From CAZISM01 sp964541895 (GTDB taxonomy: Bacteria > Zhuqueibacterota > Zhuqueibacteria > Residuimicrobiales > Residuimicrobiaceae): DNA of 17,083 bases. Position 1 is the stretch's first letter. Every line of letters starts with the position of its first letter. Position numbers and translations under genes: made by a program. The DNA lies in assembly GCA_964541895.1 (NCBI GenBank), contig CAZISM010000115.1:1-17083 (forward strand). Direction: 5' to 3'. The notes beneath the pieces were generated by a model. It saw only the letters and a list, made by a program, of their open reading frames with translations. It was not told the origin of the DNA and searched no databases. Shown one piece after another: positions 1 through 7,543 of the stretch.

Positions 1-59
1 CATTGAAAAGATGCGGGCGATGGCGCGTTCGTTATGAAACGGAACATGAGCTGAGCGGC
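1..59 (+). pseudogene. Decayed IS91-type transposase tail, left copy
   Basis: These 59 bases align without gaps to 4185-4243 at about 43 of 59 positions. Frame 1 reads H-stop-KDAGDGAFVMKRNMS-stop-AAA, against HGKDADDNAFIKKRRINWAA in the right copy. Each stop replaces one residue of the right copy: gga became tga, and tgg became tga. The similarity to the basic region near the C-terminus of IS91-family transposases is recognised from memory. The piece is cut by the window edge, so its true length is unknown. Frame 2 also gives a short tail ending in a stop at 35-37, so the end of a different gene is not excluded. Confidence 0.4.
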
Positions 60-120
60 GGCCGGCTCTGCGAGCATTGTCGAGTTTTGTCATGCGTCCC
101 TTGCCAGGAGAAACGAAAAG

Positions 121-151
121 AAAAACCAGGCCTTATGGCCTTCTGTTTTTT
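121..151 (+). terminator. Rho-independent terminator, possibly bidirectional
   Basis: An A-run leads into an aggcc/ggcct stem with a four-base ttat loop, followed after a short bulge by a run of six T. The A-run and T-run can also pair, so the hairpin could work on both strands. It lies before the start of the three-gene cluster and would isolate that cluster from transcription entering from the left. Confidence 0.6.
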
Positions 152-178
152 CGAGGGTGCGAATGACGAGGGCAGCCT

Positions 179-193
179 AGGTCACTTTGACCT
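179..193. promoter_or_regulatory. Small palindrome upstream of the operon
   Basis: The sequence aggtca-ctt-tgacct is a perfect six-base inverted repeat with a three-base centre, 180 bases before the first start codon of the operon. Its size and position fit an operator for a dimeric regulator, but no regulator gene is present and one occurrence proves nothing. No convincing -35/-10 pair was recognised between it and the gene. Confidence 0.25.
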
Positions 194-373
194 GACGCGC
201 GTTTGCCAGGAGGATGCCGATGTGAAAAACAACACGGACAACGATTGGAGCAGGCGATCGAATGACGGCAGGATAACTTTTTCTTGCAAGTTGCGCCATT
301 TTTCAATAATATCCGGCAATCATCTTCCCAATCACAGCACGTCGTCCAATCATCACAAAAGGGAGTGAACAGA

Positions 374-1228
374 ATGCTAGATGACCCTCGCATGCCGCGA
401 CGCAGGTTCATTCGGCTGAGCACGGCTGCTTTGCCCGGGATATATATCGCCGGAAGCCTTGATTGCCAAAGAGCAAAAAACGGCATTCCGATCGGCGCGC
501 AGCTTTGGTGCGCGCGCAAGGAGTGCCGGTTGGATTTTCCCGGCACGATTGCCAAAATTGCAGACATCGGTTATGAGGGCGTAGAGTTTGCCGGATATTA
601 TGGGTATTCAGCCGCTGAATTGCGCAAAATTCTCGATGCCAATGGACTCGCCTGCTGTGGCACCCACATAAAAATCGAATCCTTGCTGGGAGATGAGCTG
701 CAAAAATCCATCGAATTCAGCAAGACCCTTGGGAATTCCTATCTGATCGTTAGCGGATTGAACGAAAAGGTGTATAATTCAGGGAAAAAATGGCTGGAGG
801 CTGCGGACATGTTCAACCGGATCGCCGCAACCGTGCAGCCGCACAAGCTGCGCATCGGGTATCACAACCATTTGAATGAATTCAAGCCCATGGATGGCGA
901 ATGGCCATGGAACATCCTGGCCGACAACACTGCCAAGGAGGTTATTCTGCAGCTCGACACCGCCACTTGCTGCCAGTCGGGTGCGGATCCGCTGCAGGTT
1001 CTCAAACGAAATCCGGGACGAATCGTAACCAGCCATCTGAGTCCATATTCGGCCACCAACGCAAGTGCGCTGATCGGGGAAGACGACATTGATTGGAAAC
1101 AGGCGTTTGGTATTTACGAGACGATAGCCGGCATTGAGTGGTACATCGTCGAATACGCAGCAGAAGGCATCCCGGCGCTGGCTTCGCTTAAAATGAATCT
1201 TGATAATCTGAGGAAATTAAAGAGTTAG
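374..1228 (+). CDS. Sugar phosphate isomerase/epimerase-like TIM barrel protein with Tat signal
   Basis: The start at 374 is chosen because gggagtg lies at 361-367; the same frame is open upstream to 284. The 284-residue protein begins with a twin-arginine sequence (RRRFIRLS, residues 9-16) and a short hydrophobic stretch, suggesting export or a secretion ancestry. The rest has the pattern of the xylose isomerase-like TIM barrel (AP endonuclease 2) superfamily: GYEGVEF (67-72), YHNH..EF (163-170), LQLDT (192-196), TSHLS (219-223) and WYIVEY (256-261). From the family, E169, D195, H221 and E260 are the likely divalent-metal ligands. Length is normal for the family. It is the first of three co-directional genes; a neighbouring Gfo/Idh/MocA oxidoreductase is a common partner in sugar, inositol and polyol catabolism. 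The substrate is unknown. Confidence 0.85.
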   Translation: MLDDPRMPRRRFIRLSTAALPGIYIAGSLDCQRAKNGIPIGAQLWCARKECRLDFPGTIAKIADIGYEGVEFAGYYGYSAAELRKILDANGLACCGTHIKIESLLGDELQKSIEFSKTLGNSYLIVSGLNEKVYNSGKKWLEAADMFNRIAATVQPHKLRIGYHNHLNEFKPMDGEWPWNILADNTAKEVILQLDTATCCQSGADPLQVLKRNPGRIVTSHLSPYSATNASALIGEDDIDWKQAFGIYETIAGIEWYIVEYAAEGIPALASLKMNLDNLRKLKS

Positions 1229-1326
1229 AGCCTTATGCAATGCGGTGTTCCATTCTCCGGCAATCGGCCAAATTCATTGCGATCAATGTCCAGCTAATGA
1301 CTAACGATAACATGAGGAAAACTGCC

Positions 1327-2592
1327 ATGTCTGAACAAAAAGGAAAAATCATGAAAATGTCAAACACTGACAACCGACCAGGCGAGGCGCTGTCCCGACG
1401 TTCCTTCTTCCATACTACCGGCCAGGCCACAGCCCTGGCTATGCTTGGCGGCAGCATAGCGCAAGCCTTGGGCAACGACGCCAAGGCCATCCCGTCCGGA
1501 AAAAAAATACGCGTGGGTATCATCGGCTGCGGCAAGGTGAGCAGGCATTACATACCCAACATGAAAGCGCGGCCGTTCATCGATCTGGTCAGCTGCTGCG
1601 ACATCATCCGCACCCGCGCCGAGGACAGGGCCGGGGAACACGGCATTCCGCACGTTTACGGCCACATCGATGAGATGCTCAAGGGAGCGGATTTCGATCT
1701 CTTGGTCAATACCACATCCATGACTGCCCACTATGAGGTCAATAAAACCGGCCTGGAGGCGGGCAAGAATGTATGGTCCGAGAAGCCCATGGCCGACACC
1801 GTCGAAAGATCCCAAAAATTGATCGAGTTGAGCAAAAAGCATAAAGTAGGCTTTTGGGCCGCCCCCTGCATGGTGACCAGCCCGCAATTCGAATTCATGG
1901 CGCGCACCGTGGCGAATGGCACGCTGGGCCGCGTATCCGGTGCCAGGGCGTTCTATGGACACAACGGTCAATCATGGTTCTGGGCCCCCGAATTCCTTTT
2001 AAAAGGCGGAGGCGGTTGCCTGTATGATCTGGGGGTCTACAACATCACAACGCTGACCGGCATTCTCGGACCGGTCAGGCGAGTCTGCGGGATGACGAGC
2101 ATTCTGCACCCGCAGGCGACGATTCGAACCCCTGAAGGCAAGGAATTTTCCATCACAGTGGAGGCCGAAGAAAATGCCATGCTGGTGATGGACCACGGCA
2201 ACGGCATTTTCAGCCAGGTCATGACCGGATTCTCCCTGTTCGACAAAGCCCGCCGGCATGATGAGCTTGAAAAAAATAATTATACCATCGAGATATTCGG
2301 GGACAGCGGTGTCATGAATCTGGTGGGATATGATTGGGGTCCGGCTGGCGTGGATCTGGCCACAAAAGATGAGCCGCAGATAAATCGCTATTGTACGGAT
2401 ACGAAGGGTTTTGTCTGGCAACAAGGCGCCTCGTATGTGGCCGAACGGCTGCTTGCAGGCGAAAAATCACTCATCACCGCCGAGCACGCTTTGCATTGCA
2501 TCGATATCATGTCCGCCTGCGTGCGATCGAGCCGCACTGGAAAGTATGTCCAAACCAGGACGACTTTTGACTGGCCGGTGATCAAGAGTTAG
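1327..2592 (+). CDS. Gfo/Idh/MocA family oxidoreductase with Tat signal
   Basis: The start at 1327 has gagg nine bases upstream; 1351 with agga six bases upstream is an alternative, and the frame is open from 1240. The 421-residue protein has a Tat signal (LSRRSFF, residues 22-28, then a hydrophobic stretch ending near ALG). An N-terminal Rossmann fold follows (RVGIIGCGKVS, 62-72), then the family's EKP motif (152-154) and the GGGG-x-L-x-DLGVYN segment (227-239). The last motif has Tyr where many members have His, as in the glucose-fructose oxidoreductase type, which is also exported. It probably oxidises or reduces a sugar or cyclitol with a tightly bound NAD(P). It lies 98 bases after the TIM barrel gene and 53 before the MttB-family gene, in the same direction. 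Confidence 0.88.
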   Translation: MSEQKGKIMKMSNTDNRPGEALSRRSFFHTTGQATALAMLGGSIAQALGNDAKAIPSGKKIRVGIIGCGKVSRHYIPNMKARPFIDLVSCCDIIRTRAEDRAGEHGIPHVYGHIDEMLKGADFDLLVNTTSMTAHYEVNKTGLEAGKNVWSEKPMADTVERSQKLIELSKKHKVGFWAAPCMVTSPQFEFMARTVANGTLGRVSGARAFYGHNGQSWFWAPEFLLKGGGGCLYDLGVYNITTLTGILGPVRRVCGMTSILHPQATIRTPEGKEFSITVEAEENAMLVMDHGNGIFSQVMTGFSLFDKARRHDELEKNNYTIEIFGDSGVMNLVGYDWGPAGVDLATKDEPQINRYCTDTKGFVWQQGASYVAERLLAGEKSLITAEHALHCIDIMSACVRSSRTGKYVQTRTTFDWPVIKS

Positions 2593-2645
2593 CAAGCGCA
2601 ATCATTCTGCCTTTATCAATGGATTGCTGGAAGGAGTCTCCACAC

Positions 2646-4082
2646 ATGGCAGCGCCAAGTCTAAAATTTCTGTCCGATAGCGAGATCAAACAGATTCATG
2701 AGAGCAGTTTGGCCATTCTGGCAAAGACCGGCGTGATGATTCATCACGACCGCATACTCTCCAGAATGGCCGCCGCTGGAGCCACCATAAACCGGGAGAA
2801 AAAAATCGCCCGATTCCCCGAATCCCTGATCATGGACAGCATCCGCCGCGCTGCCCGACCGTACACGATCTATGGACGGGATCCAAAGCGCGTCGCCCGG
2901 TTCGGCCAGGGTGATTTTGTGATGATGTCGAGTCCCGGACAATACAGCTGGTTTGATCTGGACACGAGCAAACGGCGGCCTGCGGCCATCGAAGACGCCC
3001 GCGCAGCCATCACCCTGGCTGACGCTCTGGAGAACATCACCATCGTCGGCGCCATGGCGCAGCCGGAGGAGGTCCCTGAGGCCTATCGGGACGTTTTTCT
3101 AACAGCCGAACTGATTAAAGGCACCAACAAACCCACGCGCCGCTGGATCAAGAATGGCCGGGTGGCGGACTATATTTTGGAAATCTACAAGGCGGTGGCC
3201 GGCGGTGAGCAGGCCTTGCGAGAACGGCCAATGATCGAGGCTTTTCTGGAACCAATCAGCCCCCTGCAAATGCCGGGAGATGGTCTGGAAATCGTCGAAC
3301 GATTGTCGGCATCCGGCCAGCCGGTCAGCGTCGGCCCCATGGCCATGTGCACCGGCTCGGCACCTGGGACTCTGGCTGGAACCGTGGCTCAGGAAAATGC
3401 CGAGATTCTTGCGGGCGTGGTGATCACGCAAGTCCTGGCCCCGGATACGCCCATGACCTATGGCGGCATTCCTCATCTCATGGATCCGCGCACCGGCATA
3501 TGCTCGTTTGGCTCACCCGAGCAAGGCTTGATGGCGGCAGCCCTGGTCCAGATCGCCCGGTTTTATGGATTCTCCGTCTATATCAATGTGGGATTGACCG
3601 ATGCCAAAGTTCCGGACGCCCAGGCCGGCATGGAAAAAGCCGCCACGCTCTTGATGGGAGCCCTGGCCGGAGCAGATACGTTCGGTCATTGCGGCATCTG
3701 CGGCACGGACCACGGCGGCAGTCTGCTGTGGCTCTATTTTGATAACGAACTGGGCAAGTACATAAAGCGCATGCTGGCCGGTTTTGACGTAAACAGAGAA
3801 TTGATAGGCGAGGATGTCATCCATGCCGTGGGCCCTGCCGGCAATTATCTGACCGAACCTCACACCCTCGCGCATTACCGCCGGGAGCTCTGGCTGTGCA
3901 ATCCGGTCTGGACCCGCCAGAGTTTCCCTGAATGGGAGCAGACAGGAGCCCGGTCCTTCGCAGATCGCATGATTGGCGAGGTCAAACAGATCCTGAGCCG
4001 ACACCAGCCAGACCCCCCGGATCCCGCCCTGGCGAGAGAAATCGACAAGATTGTCGCAAGTGCGAAAAAAGAACTGAGCTGA
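2646..4082 (+). CDS. MttB-family (trimethylamine methyltransferase-like) corrinoid methyltransferase, non-pyrrolysine
   Basis: The start at 2646 has aaggag nine bases upstream; 2619 is an unneeded extension. The 478-residue protein shows conserved MttB-superfamily blocks: GTLAGTVAQENAEILAG (241-257), TYGGIPHLMDPRTG (271-284), a GSPEQGL segment (289-295), TDAKVPDAQAG (318-328) and DNELGKYIKRM (366-376). It has no in-frame UAG codon, so it lacks the pyrrolysine of true trimethylamine methyltransferases. It belongs with the MtgB/MtpB/MtcB-like members that demethylate quaternary amines such as glycine betaine, proline betaine or carnitine onto a corrinoid protein. No corrinoid protein or reactivase lies in the window. 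Association with a sugar-type isomerase and oxidoreductase suggests a methylated amine attached to, or co-metabolised with, a polyol, but this is inference. Confidence 0.85.
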   Translation: MAAPSLKFLSDSEIKQIHESSLAILAKTGVMIHHDRILSRMAAAGATINREKKIARFPESLIMDSIRRAARPYTIYGRDPKRVARFGQGDFVMMSSPGQYSWFDLDTSKRRPAAIEDARAAITLADALENITIVGAMAQPEEVPEAYRDVFLTAELIKGTNKPTRRWIKNGRVADYILEIYKAVAGGEQALRERPMIEAFLEPISPLQMPGDGLEIVERLSASGQPVSVGPMAMCTGSAPGTLAGTVAQENAEILAGVVITQVLAPDTPMTYGGIPHLMDPRTGICSFGSPEQGLMAAALVQIARFYGFSVYINVGLTDAKVPDAQAGMEKAATLLMGALAGADTFGHCGICGTDHGGSLLWLYFDNELGKYIKRMLAGFDVNRELIGEDVIHAVGPAGNYLTEPHTLAHYRRELWLCNPVWTRQSFPEWEQTGARSFADRMIGEVKQILSRHQPDPPDPALAREIDKIVASAKKELS

Positions 4083-4283
4083 ACAGATAAAGCTGCCGGG
4101 ATTATCCCGTCGCCGGGCAGCGATCGAAGGTCGGGAATGAAGGAGAGGCGATCTACGGAGCCGGCCGTTACAGAGGCTATGCGCCATGGAAAAGATGCGG
4201 ACGATAATGCATTCATAAAGAAGCGGCGAATAAACTGGGCGGCATTGATTAAAAAGGCGCCTGAGGAGAACCCGCTGCATTGA
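4083..4283 (+). pseudogene. IS91-type transposase C-terminal remnant, right copy
   Basis: Directly after the MttB-family stop codon the same frame stays open for 66 codons. It reads KAAGIIPSPGSDRRSG, then MRHGKDADDNAFIKKRR and INWAALIKKAPEENPLH before a tga. The block K-x-x-W-A-x-LI-x-K followed by PL resembles the tail of IS91-family transposases, just before a cysteine cluster that is missing here. This is recognition from memory. No start codon or upstream domains belong to it, so it is a relic. Part of it (4185-4243) matches the left edge of the window. A new small gene starting at 4137 is the alternative. Confidence 0.45.
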
Positions 4284-4368
4284 AAACGCCATTTTTATTC
4301 ACCTTGGTCCGTTACAGCTTGCGGGATTCGCTTTTCCGCTAAACAGGCCAAATGCCGGGCCATTTTCC

Positions 4369-6666
4369 TTATTTTACCAAGAGCGTTTTTCTAACCTGCG
4401 TCTGTCGATCTGTCTGCAGACGACACAAATAAACTCCGGAAGCGACGGCACGACCTGAAGCATCCCTGCCGTCCCAGTGGGATTGATGCAGGCCGCACAT
4501 CTGTCGTTCATGTACCAGAGAACGCACGTTTTCCCCACGACACGAAACAATATCCAAGGATACTTTGTTAACCGAATGCAGCGTATAGGAGATACAAGTT
4601 GACGCATTAAAGGGATTGGGAGCATTGGGTTGCAGAGTAAAATCAAATTGCCCGCGTTCCTGCCTCGAGGCCGTCCGGGTGTCCAATTGAAAAGCATACT
4701 CATCCACGCCCTCGGCATTGGTAAAAATATGATTCCCTTCTACAAAAAATTTGCTGTTATAAAAATAGGAAGGCAGTTTTTGCACCAGGGCTAAATCGGT
4801 GATCACATCACCGATTCGCCATACCCCCGTACCGGAACCATAACCGGAAACCAATAAATAACGGTCATAAAACAAGACACCTTCAGCGCCGTGGCCATAA
4901 ACGGTTTTCAGTAACGTCAGCTCATGGTTGACAGAAACTTGAAAAATTGAAAATTGACCGGCTTGACAAACGATCAGATAATTGCCATCCGGACTAAACG
5001 TGTTGCCGCTGGTGGGTTTGTTGTCCGGCAGCGTTATATCGGCGACTGGCCATGGCAGAGCTTTATCCTCCAGGCTCATCAACACCAGGCGGCTGCCGCC
5101 AGAATACGCGAGCAGCTTTCTTCCGGGATGAACAGACAGATCGTGTCCCCAGGCCCCAGAGTTCACCGACATGAGATGGATTAATTCCGGCTGTTCAGGA
5201 TGCTGCAGACTGAAAACAGCCAACCCGGCCGGCCCCAGCGCCGCATAAAGAAATCCGTCGCTCTGTTCCACACCTTCCACCCACCCGTGGTTGATGTTCG
5301 GTGTTCCTCCGGGATAGGGAAAATCCCAATAATTGACCAGGCAGGGGTTTTGCGGATTTGCGATGTCGAGGACGGCCAGCCCAACGCCATTGGCAACATA
5401 AAGCCACTGTCGGTATAACAGCAAATCTTCAGAAAGACCTTTGAGCGGAATGCGTTGCAGCGCCTGCGGACCCATCGGAGCTTGCCAGTCGAGTTGCCAA
5501 ACACCGTCAATATCCGAAGTCACATAGAGCATCCGCCCCACTTTTGCCAGTCCCTCGATCCGGCTTGGCAGATCCACATTTAGGACAGACTTTGGCTGCA
5601 GGGTATCGGTTACATCGTAAAACCGCGCGCCCTCTACGGTCGTTGGTAGACCGATGATCCCATCGCGTAAAGAAATGGCGGAGGGAAATGACAATCCACC
5701 GCCATTCAATTCTGCCGTGTGGACGATGCCTCGCTGCTGCATGCTGTCGGGCCCGATCTTCACAGCCTTAACAAAACGCTCGGAAACCAGGTAACCGGTA
5801 ACACCGTCCGTAACAAACGCGCGTATGGTGCCAGGTTGGTTTCGTCCAGGGACTGCCGGTCCCATGGCCGCATATCGGTACTGAAGAGCCGGCCCTGCCG
5901 GATCCGTTATATCGTATACACCGACCCCCCCGTTGCTCTCGGCAATATACAATCGGTCGTCAACCATAGATGCCGGCCATCGAAAAAACGTAGCATATGG
6001 AGAATGGGTCAAACGGTTGACTATACGGATATCCGTGGGATTGCGCGCATCAATGACAAGCATTTCAGCATAATGGGCGGTGGAACTGGCATAAACAAAA
6101 TGACTCGAAGAAGCCGTAAGCCCGTACAGGGGCATACCCGCCAGACCTTCTCCCAGGAGAGCGAGGGTATTGGCATCAAAGACGGCTATCCCGGCCGACG
6201 CGCAGTCCTGACAGCGTGCATAAATACGTCTGCCGGCCAGCGAAATCATGCCAAGCCGTTTGCCGGCGGTGCTGCGCCATTCCGGTTGTACATCCGGTTT
6301 TTCAATATCCGTCAGACGATAGGCCAAAAGTCCATGTGCAGATGCAGGCAGATACAATCGACTGCTGGTAACGATCATATTCTCAATGTTACCATCGAGA
6401 CCAGGGAAAATGCGGTTTACTTGACCATAATCGGTGTCGGCTGGACCCACTTTTCGAAAAACAAGTACGCATCGCTGTGCAGCTACCAGATAGAGGTCTG
6501 CGGCCTTTTCCGCCCAGGTTGCTTCACTCACCGGAAAGGAGCTCAAAGCATGAAAAGGGAGATTCTTCTGTGCAACAGTGTGTGTAACCGGCACAAAAAT
6601 AAAACCCACGATATACATTAATAAAAAACCGTATCGATACGCATTAAACTGCTGGCCAGTGGGCAT
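4369..6666 (-). CDS. Secreted LVIVD-repeat/beta-propeller protein with T9SS sorting domain
   Basis: The 765-residue protein starts with a signal peptide (hydrophobic core around residues 13-27, likely cleavage after TVAQ near 33). The body has repeated strands of the form LY-x-A...G-x-x-V-x-D-x-x-x-P, for example RLYIAESNGGVGVYDITDP, WLYVANGVGLAVLDIANP and FLYAALGPAGLAVFSLQHP. This is the pattern of LVIVD repeats, which build a beta propeller. The last 90 or so residues (from LQPNAPNPFNAST) are a type A T9SS sorting domain with an FlgD-like fold, ending in RKTLLVK. The protein is probably exported through the type IX system and anchored or released at the surface. The start is supported only by agagga very close to the ATG. 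A binding or scaffold role is likely; no catalytic motif was seen. It is divergent from the 7544 gene. Confidence 0.8.
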   Translation of the reverse strand: MPTGQQFNAYRYGFLLMYIVGFIFVPVTHTVAQKNLPFHALSSFPVSEATWAEKAADLYLVAAQRCVLVFRKVGPADTDYGQVNRIFPGLDGNIENMIVTSSRLYLPASAHGLLAYRLTDIEKPDVQPEWRSTAGKRLGMISLAGRRIYARCQDCASAGIAVFDANTLALLGEGLAGMPLYGLTASSSHFVYASSTAHYAEMLVIDARNPTDIRIVNRLTHSPYATFFRWPASMVDDRLYIAESNGGVGVYDITDPAGPALQYRYAAMGPAVPGRNQPGTIRAFVTDGVTGYLVSERFVKAVKIGPDSMQQRGIVHTAELNGGGLSFPSAISLRDGIIGLPTTVEGARFYDVTDTLQPKSVLNVDLPSRIEGLAKVGRMLYVTSDIDGVWQLDWQAPMGPQALQRIPLKGLSEDLLLYRQWLYVANGVGLAVLDIANPQNPCLVNYWDFPYPGGTPNINHGWVEGVEQSDGFLYAALGPAGLAVFSLQHPEQPELIHLMSVNSGAWGHDLSVHPGRKLLAYSGGSRLVLMSLEDKALPWPVADITLPDNKPTSGNTFSPDGNYLIVCQAGQFSIFQVSVNHELTLLKTVYGHGAEGVLFYDRYLLVSGYGSGTGVWRIGDVITDLALVQKLPSYFYNSKFFVEGNHIFTNAEGVDEYAFQLDTRTASRQERGQFDFTLQPNAPNPFNASTCISYTLHSVNKVSLDIVSCRGENVRSLVHERQMCGLHQSHWDGRDASGRAVASGVYLCRLQTDRQTQVRKTLLVK

Positions 6667-6782
6667 AATCCTCTTCTATTCAATTTTTCTGCCGAAGGTC
6701 GCGGGAGTGCGGACTAGATGTCTCAAGGCACACGGCTCAATGAGACGATGGTAGATAATTTACCATTTCACATCGTTTGAAG

Positions 6783-6857
6783 CAAGTGACGAAAATCGAA
6801 CAAATCTGCAATCATCAAAGGGCGTAAATGATTTGTTCGAAGATTTATACAAGTGAC
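6783..6857. repeat. Hairpin bracketed by 8-base direct repeats
   Basis: The arms tcgaacaaatc (6796-6806) and gatttgttcga (6830-6840) form a perfect 11-base inverted repeat with a 23-base loop. The octamer caagtgac occurs just outside on each side, at 6783-6790 and 6850-6857, like a target-site duplication. The unit is too small to encode anything. It may be a miniature palindromic element or a regulatory site of the upstream cargo gene. Confidence 0.45.
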
Positions 6858-7165
6858 TATCGTTTACCTGCTCATTCGTAATACTCAAGGTGCAAAACAA
6901 GTTCATCCAACAATTCTATGGTTCGTCTGCTACGGCATCTATTAAAACGGTACGATAGCTCGCCCTTCAATTGATAAATTGTTCCGCCGGAAAATCTGAC
7001 CCATAGTATCGATCTATTAAATCACTTTTCGTCTCTTCATCGCTGATTACATACTGTACATACTTGAGTAATTAAAGACGATAATGAGTTGAACTGTCAT
7101 GACCGAAATTTTAACCAATTGAATTTATTTTACTAATATTGGGACAGTAGTGATGCCCCCCCCAA

Positions 7166-7262
7166 AAAAATCAAAATTCCTGTCAGTTGCTTATGAGGCG
7201 AATGTGGATGATGAATTTCTCGCTTATTTTTCCCCTCGGAAAAATCAAAATTTTTTTCAGTT
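7166..7262 (+). repeat. Imperfect 23-base direct repeat, 74 bases apart
   Basis: Positions 7166-7188 and 7240-7262 both begin aaaaatcaaaatt and end cagtt, and match at 20 of 23 positions; the second copy has a run of T where the first has cctg. The similarity does not extend clearly beyond the core. Low sequence complexity weakens the case. Confidence 0.35.
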
Positions 7263-7403
7263 CGGAGGATTCATCGCCGGACAGGCGCTGCTGCGCCCAT
7301 TCGCGAAATGACCCGGCCGCCTGGATCGAGCCTCTGCCTTTCGGCCAGGTACGGCAACAGCCTCGGATCATGGGTGAACTTGCAAAGCCATACGCTCATC
7401 GAT

Positions 7404-7425
7404 TCATGTACCTGACGGTACATGA
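7404..7425. promoter_or_regulatory. Nine-base stem hairpin upstream of the 7544 gene
   Basis: The arms tcatgtacc and ggtacatga form a perfect stem around the four-base loop tgac, ending about 118 bases before the start codon. No T-run follows, so it is not a typical terminator. An operator or a 5'-leader hairpin is possible. Confidence 0.3.
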
Positions 7426-7543
7426 GGATTCAACGCGAATCTCCAGTCTTCTGTAAGTGCAAAAAAATCAATTTTAATACTTTAGAGCCATTTACTGGCA
7501 TTTTTTTTGCAGGGTTCTCATGGTCTATTACAAGGAGATGGCC

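Larger units (their letters stand above)
6667..7543. other. AT-rich divergent intergenic region
   Basis: This stretch separates the two divergent T9SS cargo genes and should hold both promoters, though none could be assigned with confidence. It contains an 11-base stem hairpin between 8-base direct repeats (6783-6857), a C8A7 homopolymer pair (7156-7170), an imperfect repeat spaced 74 bases (7166 and 7240) and a nine-base stem hairpin (7404-7425). A GC-rich island at about 7261-7380 contrasts with the AT-rich surroundings. It is open on both strands for short frames (7187-7456 plus, 7183-7371 minus), but neither has a good ribosome binding site or recognisable motif. I regard them as non-coding or as remains of a lost gene. 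Confidence 0.5.

Noticed and set aside
3..368. 121-residue plus-strand open frame at the left edge
   Set aside because: It crosses the terminator and the operon leader, has no ribosome binding site or family motif, and overlaps the relic reading in another frame.
1360..1971. 203-residue minus-strand open frame
   Set aside because: It is antisense to the oxidoreductase gene, where the plus strand has clear Rossmann and EKP motifs.
2646..4082. Possible pyrrolysine-containing trimethylamine methyltransferase
   Set aside because: No in-frame UAG occurs within the coding region, so it is assigned to the non-pyrrolysine branch.
3513..4292. 259-residue minus-strand open frame
   Set aside because: It is antisense to the end of the MttB-family gene and the IS91 relic; it has no motif and the plus-strand genes are much better supported.
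5719..6621. 300-residue plus-strand open frame
   Set aside because: It is antisense to the N-terminal half of the LVIVD-repeat gene, has no ribosome binding site, and its composition is that of an antisense frame.
6667..7543. CRISPR array or small RNA gene in the large intergenic region
   Set aside because: There are only paired repeats with no regular spacing or identical units, and no promoter plus terminator pair was recognised.
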